This document shows, one piece after another, positions 11,004-23,770 of a DNA stretch of 64,000 nucleotides. Each line of letters begins with the position of its first letter. Position 1 is the stretch's first letter. The notes under the pieces were generated by a model, which did not search any database, was not told the DNA's origin, and saw only the letters and a list, made by a program, of their open reading frames with translations. Origin of the DNA: Strongylocentrotus droebachiensis (taxonomy: Eukaryota > Echinodermata > Echinoidea > Camarodonta > Strongylocentrotidae); assembly GCA_035222895.1 (NCBI GenBank), contig JAVYIG010000691.1, forward strand, positions 278,501-342,500, in the 5' to 3' direction. Made by a program: the position numbers and the translations under genes.

Positions 11004-13264
11004 AGCTAAGTGGGATTCCTACTTTAAAGTCTTGCCTGACGGCTGGTAACTAAGGGTTAGGAAGAAAAATAAATTAGTAAATAGATCTATTCATTAACAA
11101 TACGTCACACATTCCTATCGATGCCTCATCAGTATTGAACACTGTTCGCCTGCAGGTCGACCGATGAAACCTGACTCGCTTCCGAGTGTACACAATCATG
11201 ACGATGTAACAAGGAAACTCTTTGCATCGGCTCCCCTCCTACGAGCCCCATTCAATGTATCTAATCTTAGCAAGACTTTAGACCGACGAAACCTAAGATC
11301 CTCTGTGGCCAGCTATAAATAATCGCTTTACCTCCATCCTCACGCTCGTGTTAACTCGCTCAGTTCATATCTAAGTCCGATAACGATGTTAGATCCGTTC
11401 GACCATTATCCAAGGTCTGTCGTTGTGAAGATGGCATTACACCACCACCCATCCGATTAGGCTACTTTTTTCCTTCTCACTATTAAGATTTTCTCTTGAG
11501 CCTTTCACAGGGTGTGATTGATATATCATGCGTTCTCACTTTATTTATTTTTTTACTACACTTGTACAAATCAATATCCCTCCGTTTCTGAAATGCAACG
11601 GATTGGAATTGTGTCGCGTGTCGCCACCCGACACTACCACGAAGTCGCCAATGGTCAAACGAGTCGCCGCAGAGAGTCGCCACGGATCAATACAGTTTGA
11701 CAAAAAGACCGAAGTTTCTTTGGATGAGTGTCCGCTTGAAAGCTGTGAAACTGGAGATTCCTTTTCCAGTGATCGCATTATCTTCTCGGTTTGAAATCTG
11801 TTTAAGGCAGATGATTGTATTTCCTGTTGTTTCCAGGTATCACATAGAAGAAGACTCGCCGTCTTGACGGCTTACTTTTTGCAAAAGGAATTACAGCTTC
11901 ATTCCGCTGACCATACTAAATCCCTTTTGGCAATTTCTACGAATTTCACAAGCTTTTGGTTGGTCATAGTTTCCGCCAATGACCAATATTGTCTTGAAGG
12001 AAATAATTGGTTGAATGTCATTTAAACATTCTTAAGGAAATAATACGTTTGCATTTAATATTTAGAATATGAAGTCCCTTTTTCGGAGAACACATTTTTG
12101 TCATGAAACATGGTTTTAAATCGGACTTTTGACGTGTACAACCAGTATTTTAGTTTAGCTTTAGAAAAAATACAGATTCAAGATTCAAATAGGAGTAGCT
12201 ATTCGATTAAAAAAAATGTTCATGGGCGTTTCCTCGGTTTTTAGGGGGTGGTGCGAATCAGGAGCGTTTTCCGACCTGATTTTTTAGGTGCCATCCTTTA
12301 AAGATACTTTATTATGTCCTATTTTCAGGCCAAACAAATGACAAGTTTAAATTCCACTGGCATTTGTAGGATAATACTAATTTAGATCTTCCTTCAAAAC
12401 GAAAGGGCTTGCAAATGTCTATTTATGGGAAAATAACGACCGTTAGTTGTCGTATCGACTGTACCTTTTACAGCTCATTTTTTGTATCTTATTACCAAAG
12501 AGAAATTAAGTCAGTCAGTCACTCAATAGTGTTTGACAGAGAAGTCTGGAAAGTAAACGGGTTTCCTTGCATGATTTGAATACTATATATCACTGCTAAC
12601 GTTTAAATTTCACAGATAGGACATACGTGACATATTAAACATTTAAACTTTGTAATATTTTTTGTATCAGTCTCCCGACTGTTTTAACAAGGAATTTTGT
12701 CTCAATAAACCGAAATGAATGAATGAAAACAAAATTCCTGCAAAGTTCTACAAAATTTGATGTTGGCTGCAAATTGGACGTACATGTAGTACCTTTACAC
12801 ACCTTCATCTGCTCGTAGAAAATACACACGAAAATATAGGAGTACTGGCTTATGAGCATGGGTATCTGGCTTTATTCAAATTAAAATACAACATGATTTG
12901 TATAATATCATGAACAATTATTGCAGTAAAAATATGAAAGGTTTTCACCATGTTAACCATGTTCAAACAACTAACCAAACCAACAATACGATGTACACAA
13001 CGACTTACACCCCCTGCTTTCTCCCGTGTGTAGCAGGGCGGCTAGACGGGGCCAACCATTCTGATGAATAATTTAGCCAAGTATTTATCACCGAACGCGC
13101 GTTCAGTTCTCAGGAGATAAGTTAAAATATAGCTAAGCATACATAAATGGTCTCAGGGTGGATATAATATGCCGGGCGAAATCAGCCCTTCATAAATGAC
13201 ATGACATTTAGAATCTGGTTTGATAGTGGGGAATTATACATGGTACCTTGGTCACGTCAACTCA
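11004..13264. other. No gene recognised
   Basis: Mostly unique AT-rich sequence. A 'tgcctcatcagtattgaacactgtt' -like stretch near 11122 resembles the retroelement tail near 15600. A cluster of 'gtcgcc' motifs lies at 11613-11681. An ATG-led frame at 11528-11794 has no recognisable homology. Confidence 0.4.
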
Positions 13265-13562
13265 AGACAACTCTATAATTATAATAGTCACATTTATTCA
13301 TTATTGTAATTATAATTGTAATTACCCGGGTCATTGGGTTTATTTGCTACATCCGCATATGACAGTACACAAGCTCCACTCCCTTGGGAGCATTTCGGCC
13401 ATGCGCCATTTTACAAGCGCGCACATGCCAATCAAACCACATTGACATTCACATCCTACCGGGTACACATTTAACACCAGGGTGGACAGTAGCAAATTAA
13501 TGTCTTGTCAAAGGGCATTAGTGCTGCGGCGGGACCCGAACCACGAACCATGTGATTCACAA
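13265..13562 (-). mobile_element. tRNA-derived SINE, 5'-truncated copy
   Basis: Read on the - strand it matches the SINE at 15700-16055 in order: the B-box-like 'ggttcgggtcccgccgc', 'cactaatg-cctttg', 'cttgtaaaatggc', and the AT-rich 'attataat' tail. The A-box end is missing; at that junction the sequence changes directly to the end of a TTAA element (13571-13661). It encodes no protein. Confidence 0.75.
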
Positions 13563-13570
13563 TGCAATGT

Positions 13571-13661
13571 TTTGCAGGGCTTCAATATTACACCATCACA
13601 GACACTGATAACACGTAGGGCCATGCATCTCACATTTGACATTGTTAAACGATGCCTTTAA
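13571..13661 (+). mobile_element. 3' fragment of the 37-kb TTAA element
   Basis: The sequence 'gggcttcaatattacacca', 'cagacactgataacacgta' and 'cattgttaaacgat', closing with cctTTAA, matches the last 90 bp of the elements at 36987 and 37691. The rest is absent, replaced by the SINE on its left. Confidence 0.8.
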
Positions 13662-14316
13662 AGGCACCTTTACCAGTAATTATGGCAGTGATTGATCAGG
13701 CTGGGGGCGCCGGAGGCTGGATATTACGAGCTTGCTTTTAAAGCTTTATCGGCAATCAATCTGACGAAAATTACCGCCGATTGTTAAAAGTAATATTTTG
13801 ATTTCTGTTAATTTATACATTGTATGAACAAATATATCCAGGAATATGTCAAGGTAATGGGAAACGAGATACTTAGTGACACTGGTATGGAAATCCTCTT
13901 AAATCATCTGTGAAGATATCGTTGAAATTATTTAAATTTGAATCATAAATATATTCGAATCTTACCTAAACGTTAATAATTTTCTATTTGCAAGACCATT
14001 ACATATACAACGATCAATTTTGGAGAGAAAGTGATGTCGCACAAATAAAAACAGAGAAGAAATAAACACATAAGTTAATAAAGCAAATGGCGGTCAACAA
14101 TGTTAACTTTACTTTCGAAACTCTCGGATGCATTTTAGTGTCTATTCTTTTAACTATTATAGCACTTATTTTTACTTCTTATTTTCAAATACAAAAGCTA
14201 ATCGCACACGAAGATACAACTCATATTTCACCATTATTTCATCATTAGTCCATTCTGACTGCGATAATTTGGGATGAAAATCAACCAGGGGCAATTGCTA
14301 GACCATTTTGTTGGAA

Positions 14317-14343
14317 GGGGGAGGGGGGGGGGGGGGGGAGGGG
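14317..14343. repeat. Long poly-G run
   Basis: A nearly pure G tract broken only by A at two places. It has quadruplex-forming potential on the + strand. Confidence 0.95.
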
Positions 14344-15061
14344 GTCATATTTGCTGACAAGGTAGCTGAACATTGTCCACAGAGCACTGTCAAAGTTCAT
14401 CGAATTTTCAAATATACACACAAGGGAAATAAAATGTTAGTGTATGTGTAGGATTTCCTGACATGCCGATGGAATGTATATAGTTTGTTTGTATACGAAA
14501 TCAAGTATATATTCTGATTGGGCTACCTTTTTTTTTAAATATGTGAAATAAATATTTAAAAAAAAAAAAAAAACCAAAGCAAACAAAAATGATAATTAAA
14601 ACGGGGGGTAGGGGTGATCATCTACTTTTCTGTAGAATTGAATACAGTTTCTTAGTCGAAATTGCCTACATAAAATCTGTAATGGGGGCTTAAACCCCTC
14701 TCACATCCCTCTCACATCCTTTCATTCCCAACCCACACAGCTTGATACCTAAGATCTGTTTATTAGCGCGAATATTGGGCAATAAATCAAAACTTTACTT
14801 GTCAAAAACGAGTGAGACCGGTGTATAAGGATAATATTACCGAGGAGGTTTAACAACCGGAATAGGTTACAAATTCATGTAAACAAGTCACATTGAAGTT
14901 CTAGCATAAGCTCCTAGATTGATTAAAAGTGTTGAAATGAAAGTCTTTTCGATTTCACGTCTGCTGGATCACGATAAATTATAGTAACTTGAGTTACCGT
15001 ACGCCATCTCGCTGAAGACCAGATGAGTTTCAATACGCTACCAGGCATATGTAATGATGTA

Positions 15062-15340
15062 TAGACAGAAATAGATAGAAATAAATAAAGCCAATTTATT
15101 TGTATTTTATATTATAAAGTTTCATTTGAATTTGTCATACCTCTGATGTACATTTATGCTTTAATTGCCATGTATTTTATGTATTTATCTGTTTGTTTTA
15201 ATGTTGTGTTTTAACTGTATACATGTACATTGTAATGTCCACGTGATACATGGCCCCATTGTAAAGCAGGCCTCGTTGCACTGAATGGTGCTATACTGTG
15301 CTTTTGGCGAAGTCTGAATAAATAAATGAATAATACAAAT
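15062..15340 (+). mobile_element. Possible retroelement 3' untranslated end
   Basis: T-rich sequence ends in 'gtctgaataaataaatgaat', the kind of AATAAA-type short-repeat tail found at the 3' ends of LINE-like elements. No reverse transcriptase remnant is visible upstream, so the assignment is tentative. Confidence 0.3.
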
Positions 15341-15557
15341 AGACAGGATATATGGAACTTGAAATTATAACTAGGTCGTTTATCTAATATTTGCTGTATC
15401 AGGCCAGAGGAGATTCAGAATAAATGTCATTATATACAAAGAAGGAGAAGGACAAACATCAACTCTGACAAGTAAAAAAAGAGCGTAGCCAAAAACAAAA
15501 CAAGTGAACAGACCGGGTAAGTTTGACATATTTCTTACAAAGGAATGGTAATCTTAT

Positions 15558-15665
15558 TGTTATAATAATAATAATAATAATATGTCTTGTTTACCCAGGG
15601 TAGCCTCATCAGTATTCATACTGTTATTGCCTCTCCGGTCGAAAATTTGCCAAAGTGGGGCTCCC
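15558..15665 (-). mobile_element. Retroelement 3' tail with (ATT)n end
   Basis: On the - strand 'atactgatgaggctaccctg' 'ggtaaacaagaca' runs into (TAT/ATT)n. A short microsatellite after a conserved block is typical of CR1-like LINE or related SINE tails. Only the tail is present. Confidence 0.4.
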
Positions 15666-15699
15666 CCTTTTTTAAAATTCATACATTAATTCGTGTATA

Positions 15700-16055
15700 G
15701 GATGCAAAGTGTTATGGTTAGGTGTATACGTCACCGGATGTGGACCACATGGTTCGCGGTTCGAGTCCCGCCGCGGCACTAATGTCCTTTGGCACACTGT
15801 TCAGTCTCCACCAGGTGTTGATTGGGTAAGCGGTAGGATGCGAAGGTTAACATTCTTGGATTGGCGTCCGCATGCTTGTAAAATGGCGGCTGACCGGAAT
15901 ACTCTCCAGGAAGCGGAGTGTGTGCACTAGCATGTGTGGATTTGCAACTGCATCGAATGTTTGGGGGTAATAGTACTTTTGATAATTATAACAATTATAA
16001 TGTAAACCGCTCAAAAGCGTATTAATTAGCGCTTTATAAATGTGTTTATTATCGT
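15700..16055 (+). mobile_element. tRNA-derived SINE, near-complete copy
   Basis: The head resembles a tRNA promoter: an A-box-like 'tggttaggtgta' near 15716 and a clear B box 'ggttcgagtcc' at about 15758. The body includes 'cttgtaaaatggcggctgac', and the end is 'gcgctttataaatgtg', a tail shared with other retroelement ends here. The tRNA cloverleaf is incomplete, so it is a SINE and not a tRNA gene. A second, reversed copy is at 13265-13562. Confidence 0.75.
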
Positions 16056-17540
16056 GAGTGTTATAGTTTGCTATATTAGCTTTATGAGGAGAGGAGGGTC
16101 AGGTGGTATACCCCTCCCCCTCTCATTTACCAGTGGCGTTTCTGCAAAGTAACTTCTCATCTTCCTCTCGATACCGTATTCCTCCTATGTACGTGTCTTT
16201 ACCATTTTCTATGCACCTCCAGGCGTCTCTTACCGTCTTCGTTTAGTTTTCGTTTACCTTGTCCATAATCCTACCCTTCCTTTCCTTCCCAGAAAGACTC
16301 GTTCCATTGCTCGACTGTATATATACCCGCATCATTGGTGACCCTTATATTGAATACGGATGCATTCCCTAAACCTCATCTCATATGATACCATTTCATT
16401 CCATCGCTTCTTTCTCTCCCTCATTCCTTCTTCTGATCTGTTTCCTTTCTCAACCAACATATCGGATCTTACACTCCAGGGCCTATATTCATTAAACCTT
16501 ACTGAGCTAGTTTTCAACCAACTGCTTATAGGCTAAAGTACACAGTACTTGAAAACTAGGCTTTATAGTAACGTTTTATGATTATGACCCCGGTCACTGC
16601 CCTTCCTTTAAAATTTCGGAGATGATTCGATTGGCCTGTTCTTAATTAGGCGAATCCTATTTAGTTTATTTCAATCTTCCTTTCTTTCCTTTTTTTTCGC
16701 ATACTCTACACCACTCTTTTCCCCGATCCCATTAACTAGTTTTCCATGGTTGAGATTTATACATTAGAAGATGAGATAATGATAATAGCTCCTACGTCAT
16801 GCTTCTCGACTGTTCTCTTTTTCACCTTCTCATCCTCTATTTGTCACTGTAATGATGGTTGTGTCTTCTTGCATCTATAGCTGTGTGTTTTTGCAAACAC
16901 TTATCATCCTCTCTTTTCGCCCCCTCTCTTCCTCCTCTCCCCTTCCTTACCGCGCCTCTACTTTTCTCCCTCTCTATATCTTCATGGAGCTTTCTTTATG
17001 TGTTCTCTTTTCTATCGAATTCCCTGTCTCTTCCTCTTATTCCTCCCCTTAACCCCTCTGTTCCTTTCCTCCACCCCGCGCCCTTTCCATCTCTCTATCT
17101 CTCTCTCTCCCTCTCCTGAAATCTTTTCCTTTCACTGATCGATGATTAAAGAGAACCTAGTGATGTCCTTAACCTCACTGTACACATCAAATGTATTGGT
17201 ATTGATTTTTCCTTCTACCATGCTAGATGCTATCCGAGATTGTTTTATTGCTGGCAGCGTGCAGTTGAAATAATTTTGGAGAAACGGAAGATGAGATGAG
17301 AAATGAAAGCGCGGGAAAAGCCCAGTCGATAACTTACTGCGAGGAAATAGCGCGCGTAAATTTTGTTACAAAGTCATATGATTGAAATATGCCAGCAGTG
17401 TGTTATAGATTTACTGCGTATGAACGACAAACAAGCTCAGAATCGATGTGAGATAATATATTAAAATGAACAAACTATCCCTTTATATATTAAATGGAGT
17501 CCTGGTTAGGTTCCTGGTTATCAGCCCCGTTTAGCTCACC
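16056..17540. other. No gene recognised; pyrimidine-rich
   Basis: The stretch is strongly CT-rich on the + strand (16130-17120). A possible small inverted repeat ('gctagttttcaa' at about 16506, 'ttgaaaactagg' at about 16548) could be MITE remains. No exon is supported. Confidence 0.4.
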
Positions 17541-17541
17541 T

Positions 17542-17569
17542 TCATCAACATAACCATCATCACCATCAC

Positions 17570-17603
<34 letters not shown>

Positions 17604-17875
17604 TTTAGCAACATAACGATAATAATCATCACAATCATTATGGTATATGATGATCATCAATATCACATCATCATGACAATCATCACCATCATCACCATCA
17701 TCATCGATGTCTTCATCATGAACATCACAGAAGCATGATCATCATCGTCATCATTATCAGTATCATCATCCTCACCATCATTAGTATCATTATCATCATC
17801 ACTATCATCATCATCATCATCATCATCGTCGTCATCATCATCATCATCATCACCATTGTTAGCATCATCATTTTC
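17542..17875. repeat. (CAT/ATC)n microsatellite, interrupted
   Basis: More than 300 bp of CAT/ATC/ATT triplets with interruptions. The Ile-rich and Met-rich frames on the two strands are artefacts. Confidence 0.95.
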
Positions 17876-18316
17876 ACCTCCATTACAGTCCTTACCAGCT
17901 CCATCAAATTATTATCACCCTGATTATGACAATTATCTCTCTTTCGATCCTTATTCAACTCTTACGTATTCATATCTTCAAGATCTAACTCACTTATCTT
18001 CTACAGAAAAAGGGGCCGCATCGCATCCCCTTCCACAATCCCTACACCGTGGATAATAATTATGTAGCTAAGTTTTGAAAAGGTCCCCATCTTCTTCTCG
18101 AGCATCTGTCTTCTCCTCTGTAAACACGTTCCTCTCATCCCGTCTGTTGCAATCACCAAAAGTCAATTTGTCAGATTTATTTGACTTCATACTTCAAAAA
18201 TAGCACTTCTAAACAGCCGCTACCTGTTCGTCTGTCTAGACTGAGGTTCTAAAACGAGAGGCGAAGCAATACTTAACATCCATTAAACGTTATCAAAAGT
18301 TTATTTAAACTGTATG

Positions 18317-18691
18317 TTAAAGGTAAAGACCAGTATTGGCAACGCCCCAATTTCAAAAAATGAAATGGAAGCTCTCATTACCAATCATGTGAATGAATAT
18401 GTTTTGACTTATACATGATGATAAAAAATTTGCCGGGAAACCGCCTACTAATTCATATATTTGGTAAATTTATTTCTCTCATGGTCTGGTGAGAGAGATA
18501 GGGTAGTCCCATATACATCTTTCTGTGTATAGTGCTTGTAACTTTACGAAGAATGGGCCAAATTTCTTATCATTTTGATGATTCCAGAACCTTGCAGATG
18601 CTAGATGCTAGATGATCGACCTTTTCTGATCGATTCCACAACGTTTCTTTCACAATGCAATCGCATGACCATTACTGGTCTTTACCTTTAA
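18317..18691. mobile_element. TTAA-flanked non-autonomous DNA transposon
   Basis: A 375-bp element bounded by TTAA with inverted ends 'ttaaaggtaaagaccagta' on both sides, matching at 22 of 23 positions. TTAA targets are typical of piggyBac and Kolobok superfamilies. There is no transposase, so movement would need enzyme from elsewhere. A diverged relative lies at 1-140. Confidence 0.8.
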
Positions 18692-19402
18692 AGCCTGTAA
18701 CTGTTTGTATTCCCTGCTACGACTATCATTGTTATAAATCTATATAAACAAACATTTTTGAGGTTGTACAAGATTATAACCATCCTTAATATTTGTAATC
18801 ACTTGGTTTTATGATGACACAATCTTGTTATCTCGAGAGAGTGATGTCAGAGGAAACAGATAACACCCTTTGGTAAATCTGCATTTGCTTCCCTCGACCC
18901 AGGTCATGTAAATGGGTACCCGGTGGGAAGATTTTTCTCGAATCACGTGTGAATGTCTTATTATGCATAGAAACTTAGCTAAAACCTGGGTAATAATATC
19001 GTACACTGTACTTTATATTAAGAATAGCAGCCTGAGAGTGTACTTAGTATTACATACAAGCTGCTTCATTTTGGAACATATTTTTTCACCAATATCCCTT
19101 CCCACCATACGAAGGACAATGTGCCACGTATTGACACGAAAATCATTGAGCACACCACGTGATCTTACCAGATAAGAAGGATGGCGGGACGGGTAGAGGC
19201 TGCCTGTACAAACATGAATGTGACAAAGTTTATACGATCAATTTCCACAAGATACGGCGACGAACATGATGAAATAAAGAGCAAGCTGGGCTTAGGTTAT
19301 TGCAAAACTAACTAGCTGAAAGACAGTAAATGAATGGATGTAGGGATTGGAAGGAGGAAGGGGTGGTGTCGTACTTTGCGTGTAGTGGGGATAACTTTTG
19401 AA

Positions 19403-19404
<2 letters not shown>

Positions 19405-19458
<54 letters not shown>
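19405..19458. repeat. (GA)n microsatellite
   Basis: A pure GA run of about 52 bp. Confidence 0.97.
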
Positions 19459-19461
<3 letters not shown>

Positions 19462-19555
19462 AAATACAGAGTTCATATACATGTAGCATTGAAACATACT
19501 CCTAAGTGATAACAAATTATTGAAACACATTGGTTAATGTTAAAGTATGATTAAG

Positions 19556-19632
19556 AAAGAGGGAGAGAGAGAGAGAGAGAGAGATAGAGAGAGAGGGGGA
19601 GAGAGAGGGAGAGGGGGTGGAGAAAGAGAGTA
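19556..19632. repeat. (GA)n tract with GGGA interruptions
   Basis: Purine-only tract immediately upstream of the ACT repeat. Confidence 0.95.
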
Positions 19633-19639
19633 CTATATT

Positions 19640-19698
19640 ATAGAGTACTACTATACTACCACTCTTACTACTACTACTACTACTACTACTTCTACTTC

Positions 19699-19770
<72 letters not shown>

Positions 19771-19886
19771 TACTACTACTACTACTTCTACTACTACTAA
19801 TACTACTACTACTACGACTACTACTACTACTGCTACTACTACTACTACTACTGCTGCTACTACTACTTATGCTGCTACTACTAAAT
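19640..19886. repeat. (ACT)n microsatellite, about 245 bp
   Basis: ACT/TAC triplets with TTC, GAC, TGC and AAT variants. It is read as a poly-threonine frame but has no coding features outside the repeat. Confidence 0.97.
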
Positions 19887-21418
19887 TATGATCAAACAAT
19901 TTCGCCAAAATGAGTTTGATATCGTCGTGGCACTTTTCTTTCAGGCCTCTGACAGATATTAATGAACCGTGCGCCTTCCAACTAAAGTAATTATATTAAT
20001 GAGTTAAGGCTGTAGTATGATGAATTATTCAGTGTAATATTTATGTTCGGCGTTTCCATGTGGTGAACTTTTACACTTTAGTACGATATATTTAATCACG
20101 CAAAATACCTGGTGAGTGTTAATTACCCTCAGCCCTCGTAGTAGATTACAATGCAATTTATATCCTCTATATTTAACCAAGTAAAGCTTCATTTTTTGGT
20201 ACCGGGGAGGCTACTGCAATTTTGTTTAATAATATTATATATCAACGAAAAACGATAATAAAAATATTGTTGTGGGATTCATTATCCTTGCTCTAAAAGC
20301 GGATTTAATGCAACATGAAGGCCTTGTGTGGATAAGCAGTTATTCATATTGCACTTTTTGGCTAATTATCGTCAATAATCAACCAACATGTTAATGACTT
20401 AGCGCAGGGGGATTCATTATCTTTCCTCTATGGTGGATTATATGGGGGAAATGATTTATATTGAATACGATTAGTCGGGGAACCTCATCATAAATTCATC
20501 AGTTCGTTGTCATGGTTCTCTAAACTGGCCAGGACGGAGCTTGGCTAATTGTATTGATTGCTCATCTACGATAATTGAATTATGAAATCTGAAGTCCAGG
20601 CAAAACAAACACTGGAATGGGCAATCGTTTGGAAATCACCAACCGCGGAGAATGAGGGAGATTGGTAAAAGAAAGAGGGAGAAGGAAGATGAATTGGGAT
20701 CAAGGGGAAGTTTAAAGAGACAGGGAGGCTCGTTTTTTAAGGGTATGGATACAAAATGGGAAAGCGGCCCCATGTCGTACACAAAATTATGCAGGTCTAG
20801 AGAGATGTCAGTACGACACGGCTCATTTCCCCCAGTTTATTATAGATCTGGTTGGCCATTGAATTGTAATATGGCTCTCAGATTGTACTTTATGAACTCT
20901 TCTTTATTGTCTACTTTAAGTCCAATAATAGACCATGAACTGTGGACAAAAATATTGATTTCTACTTTCAAGCTGTACGAAATACAGTGAGAAAATAAAA
21001 TGATGACTATACCATTTTTTGTTTGTGTTGTTATTTTGTGAGTATTATTTACTTCTTTTTGCAGCCTAGCTTATTAAATACCAAGTTCCATCATTTCTAA
21101 ATGGTCTATGACATAGTGGTTGACTCCCCCGTCTGTATGAACACTTTATTCTGCGTAGCTATGGGAACGCATCAGGGAATAAACTCTGCCGATAGCGACA
21201 TCGAAAGAGTGATCGTGCAATCGTCTCTGAGGGATACCGTCTGCGCATCGCTCAAAGAAATATGGGCTGGAGTTTGAAAAGATGAGGTATGCGCTGTCCT
21301 GTAGGATATTAAATACTACATCGGCGATGGATTAAAATGTGATTAGGCGATCCATATTTTAAAAGTATTGATGATCGGCGGTTCAAAGATCTGAAAGAAA
21401 GGGCAAAGGAGTAGGTGG

Positions 21419-21436
21419 TGGAAGAGAGAGAGAGAG

Positions 21437-21467
<31 letters not shown>

Positions 21468-21602
21468 TAGATAAGGAGAGAGACGTTGAGAAAGAGGGGA
21501 TAATACGAGGGTGAAGTTCAAAGCAAAAAACAAAACCAAGGAGAGGAGACGGTTAAAGAGAGAGAGAGAGAGAGAGAGGGAGAGAGGGGGGAGGGGAGGG
21601 GA
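21419..21602. repeat. Two (GA)n tracts with short spacer
   Basis: Purine tracts at about 21419-21496 and 21538-21602 flank a short mixed stretch. Confidence 0.95.
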
Positions 21603-22750
21603 GCCAAAAACGTGTACGGTATGCTTTTCAATAATAACGTGTTACTTTGACTTTTCGATGATTCACTCTGCATGCTACCTAGGGATTAAAAAGGCCAATT
21701 TATATGAAAAATAAGTAATGAGAAATTCAACAAGTAATAAATAAAGCAGCACCCCGAGCATGCATGTAGATAAATATTTGCAGCTTATTTAATGAATTTC
21801 CCTTTTCAGAATGCTGGTATAGAATTTAACAGAGACTTAGGTCTTAAGTTAATATTGTGGTTAACTCTGCACGTGAGTTTGAAATAACAACATTTGAAAT
21901 CAAATGATCCCAGTGATCAAAATAGATAAATCTCTTGAAAAGTCTCTTCCGGCCTGTCACACCTCTCGTTGAATCACGTGATCTCTTTATTCTTCTAGTC
22001 AAAGCTACATATGTATACAGTTACTCATGTATTACAATGAAATGAATGGTCCATTCGGCTCTCAGCAAAGATCCCGTGCTGAAAGTAAATGGAATTAAGA
22101 TGGCTTTGGCATTGTGAAATGTATATGTTTAGAGCCATAATAAGGGGGCTGTGAATTTGTTAAATAGATCTACCAGTTTATCGACTTCACTGTCATTCTG
22201 TATTTTCCCCATTCTATTTGTGATTCGAGTCGACGGTTGCATCAGGACAAAAACAATTTTCTTTCTAGAGAGTATGAATCGCTGATGAAAAAAGCTGTCC
22301 GCCTTTCCTAAAGATCTGGGATCTAAAAGAAAATTCGAAACCTCCAATTCCGGTTGTTTGAAGAGGCCTAGCGCATTCCGAAGAAAGAGGTATTATCATG
22401 TAACACTCAACATGTCGTGGAGAATAGCAAACACTTGCTTGTGCATGAGCGTTTACACAACCTAACCTAGAAATATCATGTAACAGACTGGCCGCCATAC
22501 ATGTTCACACGAATCAATGTTCACAAAGAGAACGTCTTCCTCTAAAAAGTAATCTGTGTAAATTTACAGGCAGGAAAGTGGCTTTTACGTCATGGTTATC
22601 ACTCTCAGATCCTTTCTTGCTGTCGCAGCTTTGTCAAATTGCAAGTTTTGTCAGAGTGTCGCCTTTGAAAAGCCAGACAAAGCCAGAAAACAATGTACGT
22701 AAGACGACAAACGTAACACAATTTCATTGCAAATAACATAACGCAATGTT

Positions 22751-22820
22751 AATGATGATTAACACATTGATGATTATTATGATGATGATGGTGATGATGG
22801 ATATAATGATAACAACGAAA

Positions 22821-22853
<33 letters not shown>

Positions 22854-22867
22854 TTGATGATGATGTA
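22751..22867. repeat. (GAT)n microsatellite
   Basis: ATG/GAT triplets, interrupted. Confidence 0.95.
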
Positions 22868-23629
22868 ATAGTAATGATCATCAAAACCATGTACATTTTG
22901 ATCGCCAATATTGTGTCTATTTTTCTCCGTAAATTGTAAGATTCTTTCCTCTCTTTAAATGTCGATGGTAAAGTATTATGATAATATTATTCAAACCGAA
23001 TTATGTAGACGTCCAGTTTTTTTGCTATTGTTCCTTCAGCTTACAAACACAAGCATTATTTCGATTGTTGTATAAATTGACAGGTGCATCGCATTCCCTT
23101 TGTAAAGGTCATAACAATTACATTTAACTCAGCCCTTGTGCAAGTCACTAGTATATGCGATCCAGTGTTAAGCCATTTTAATAGTAGCCAGATTGGAATT
23201 AACACCTATGGCACACCAATTACTAAACAGAATTATAATTTAACAAAAATCAAATAAATAGAGGAATGCAAATGAAATTGACCTTTTAGCCTATGATCAT
23301 CCGACAGCCTTTGCGACCTCTCGCGCTGCTTCCTTTCTACTGCAATTCCTCTTTAACAAAAGCGTAGTGTAAATCAAGATGGTGCGCTATTTTGCGGTAG
23401 GGGAAAACATTTGACAAACGAAACAGAACAAACAAGCAAACACATACATACAAACATACATACTAATGCAAGTTTCAGGGATTTTTTTGTTTATGATATC
23501 AATGATGGAAATATTTCAATGACTTGCTTTCTTTTCTGACACAATACCCATTAAGCATGTAAAGAGATTGGTGGATAAAGATAAATGTACGACATGCCTT
23601 TTTGTAATTCATGTAGGACACCCCTTCAT

Positions 23630-23770
23630 CATAATTTACAAGGGACAACGTGTGTGTGAAAAAAAATCTGCTGAAGTTGGAACCGAACCCATGACTTTCA
23701 GGTTTAGAGTCAGAAGCTCTAGGGTCACTTCACCTCTCGGTTCATCGGGAGAACCCGAACTACTTTGTCC
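23630..23770 (-). mobile_element. tRNA-derived SINE of a different family
   Basis: On the - strand the order 'gaggtgaagtgaccctaga', 'gcttctgactctaaacctga' and the B-box-like 'gggttcggttcc' resembles a tRNA head with an anticodon arm, followed by 'aacttcagcagattttt'. It differs from the SINEs at 13.3 and 15.7 kb. The long open frame on the + strand here is incidental. Confidence 0.5.

Noticed and set aside
11528-11794. 88-residue ATG-led frame
   Set aside because: Overlaps a gtcgcc motif cluster and opposite-strand open frames; no family recognised.
15745-15775. tRNA gene
   Set aside because: Good B box but no complete cloverleaf or acceptor stem; body and tail show it is a SINE.
19547-19891. 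114-residue Thr-rich frame
   Set aside because: Direct translation of (GA)n and (ACT)n microsatellites.
20652-20990. 112-residue ATG-led + strand frame
   Set aside because: No homology or splice context recognised; length is within chance for 64 kb. Worth only a conservation test.
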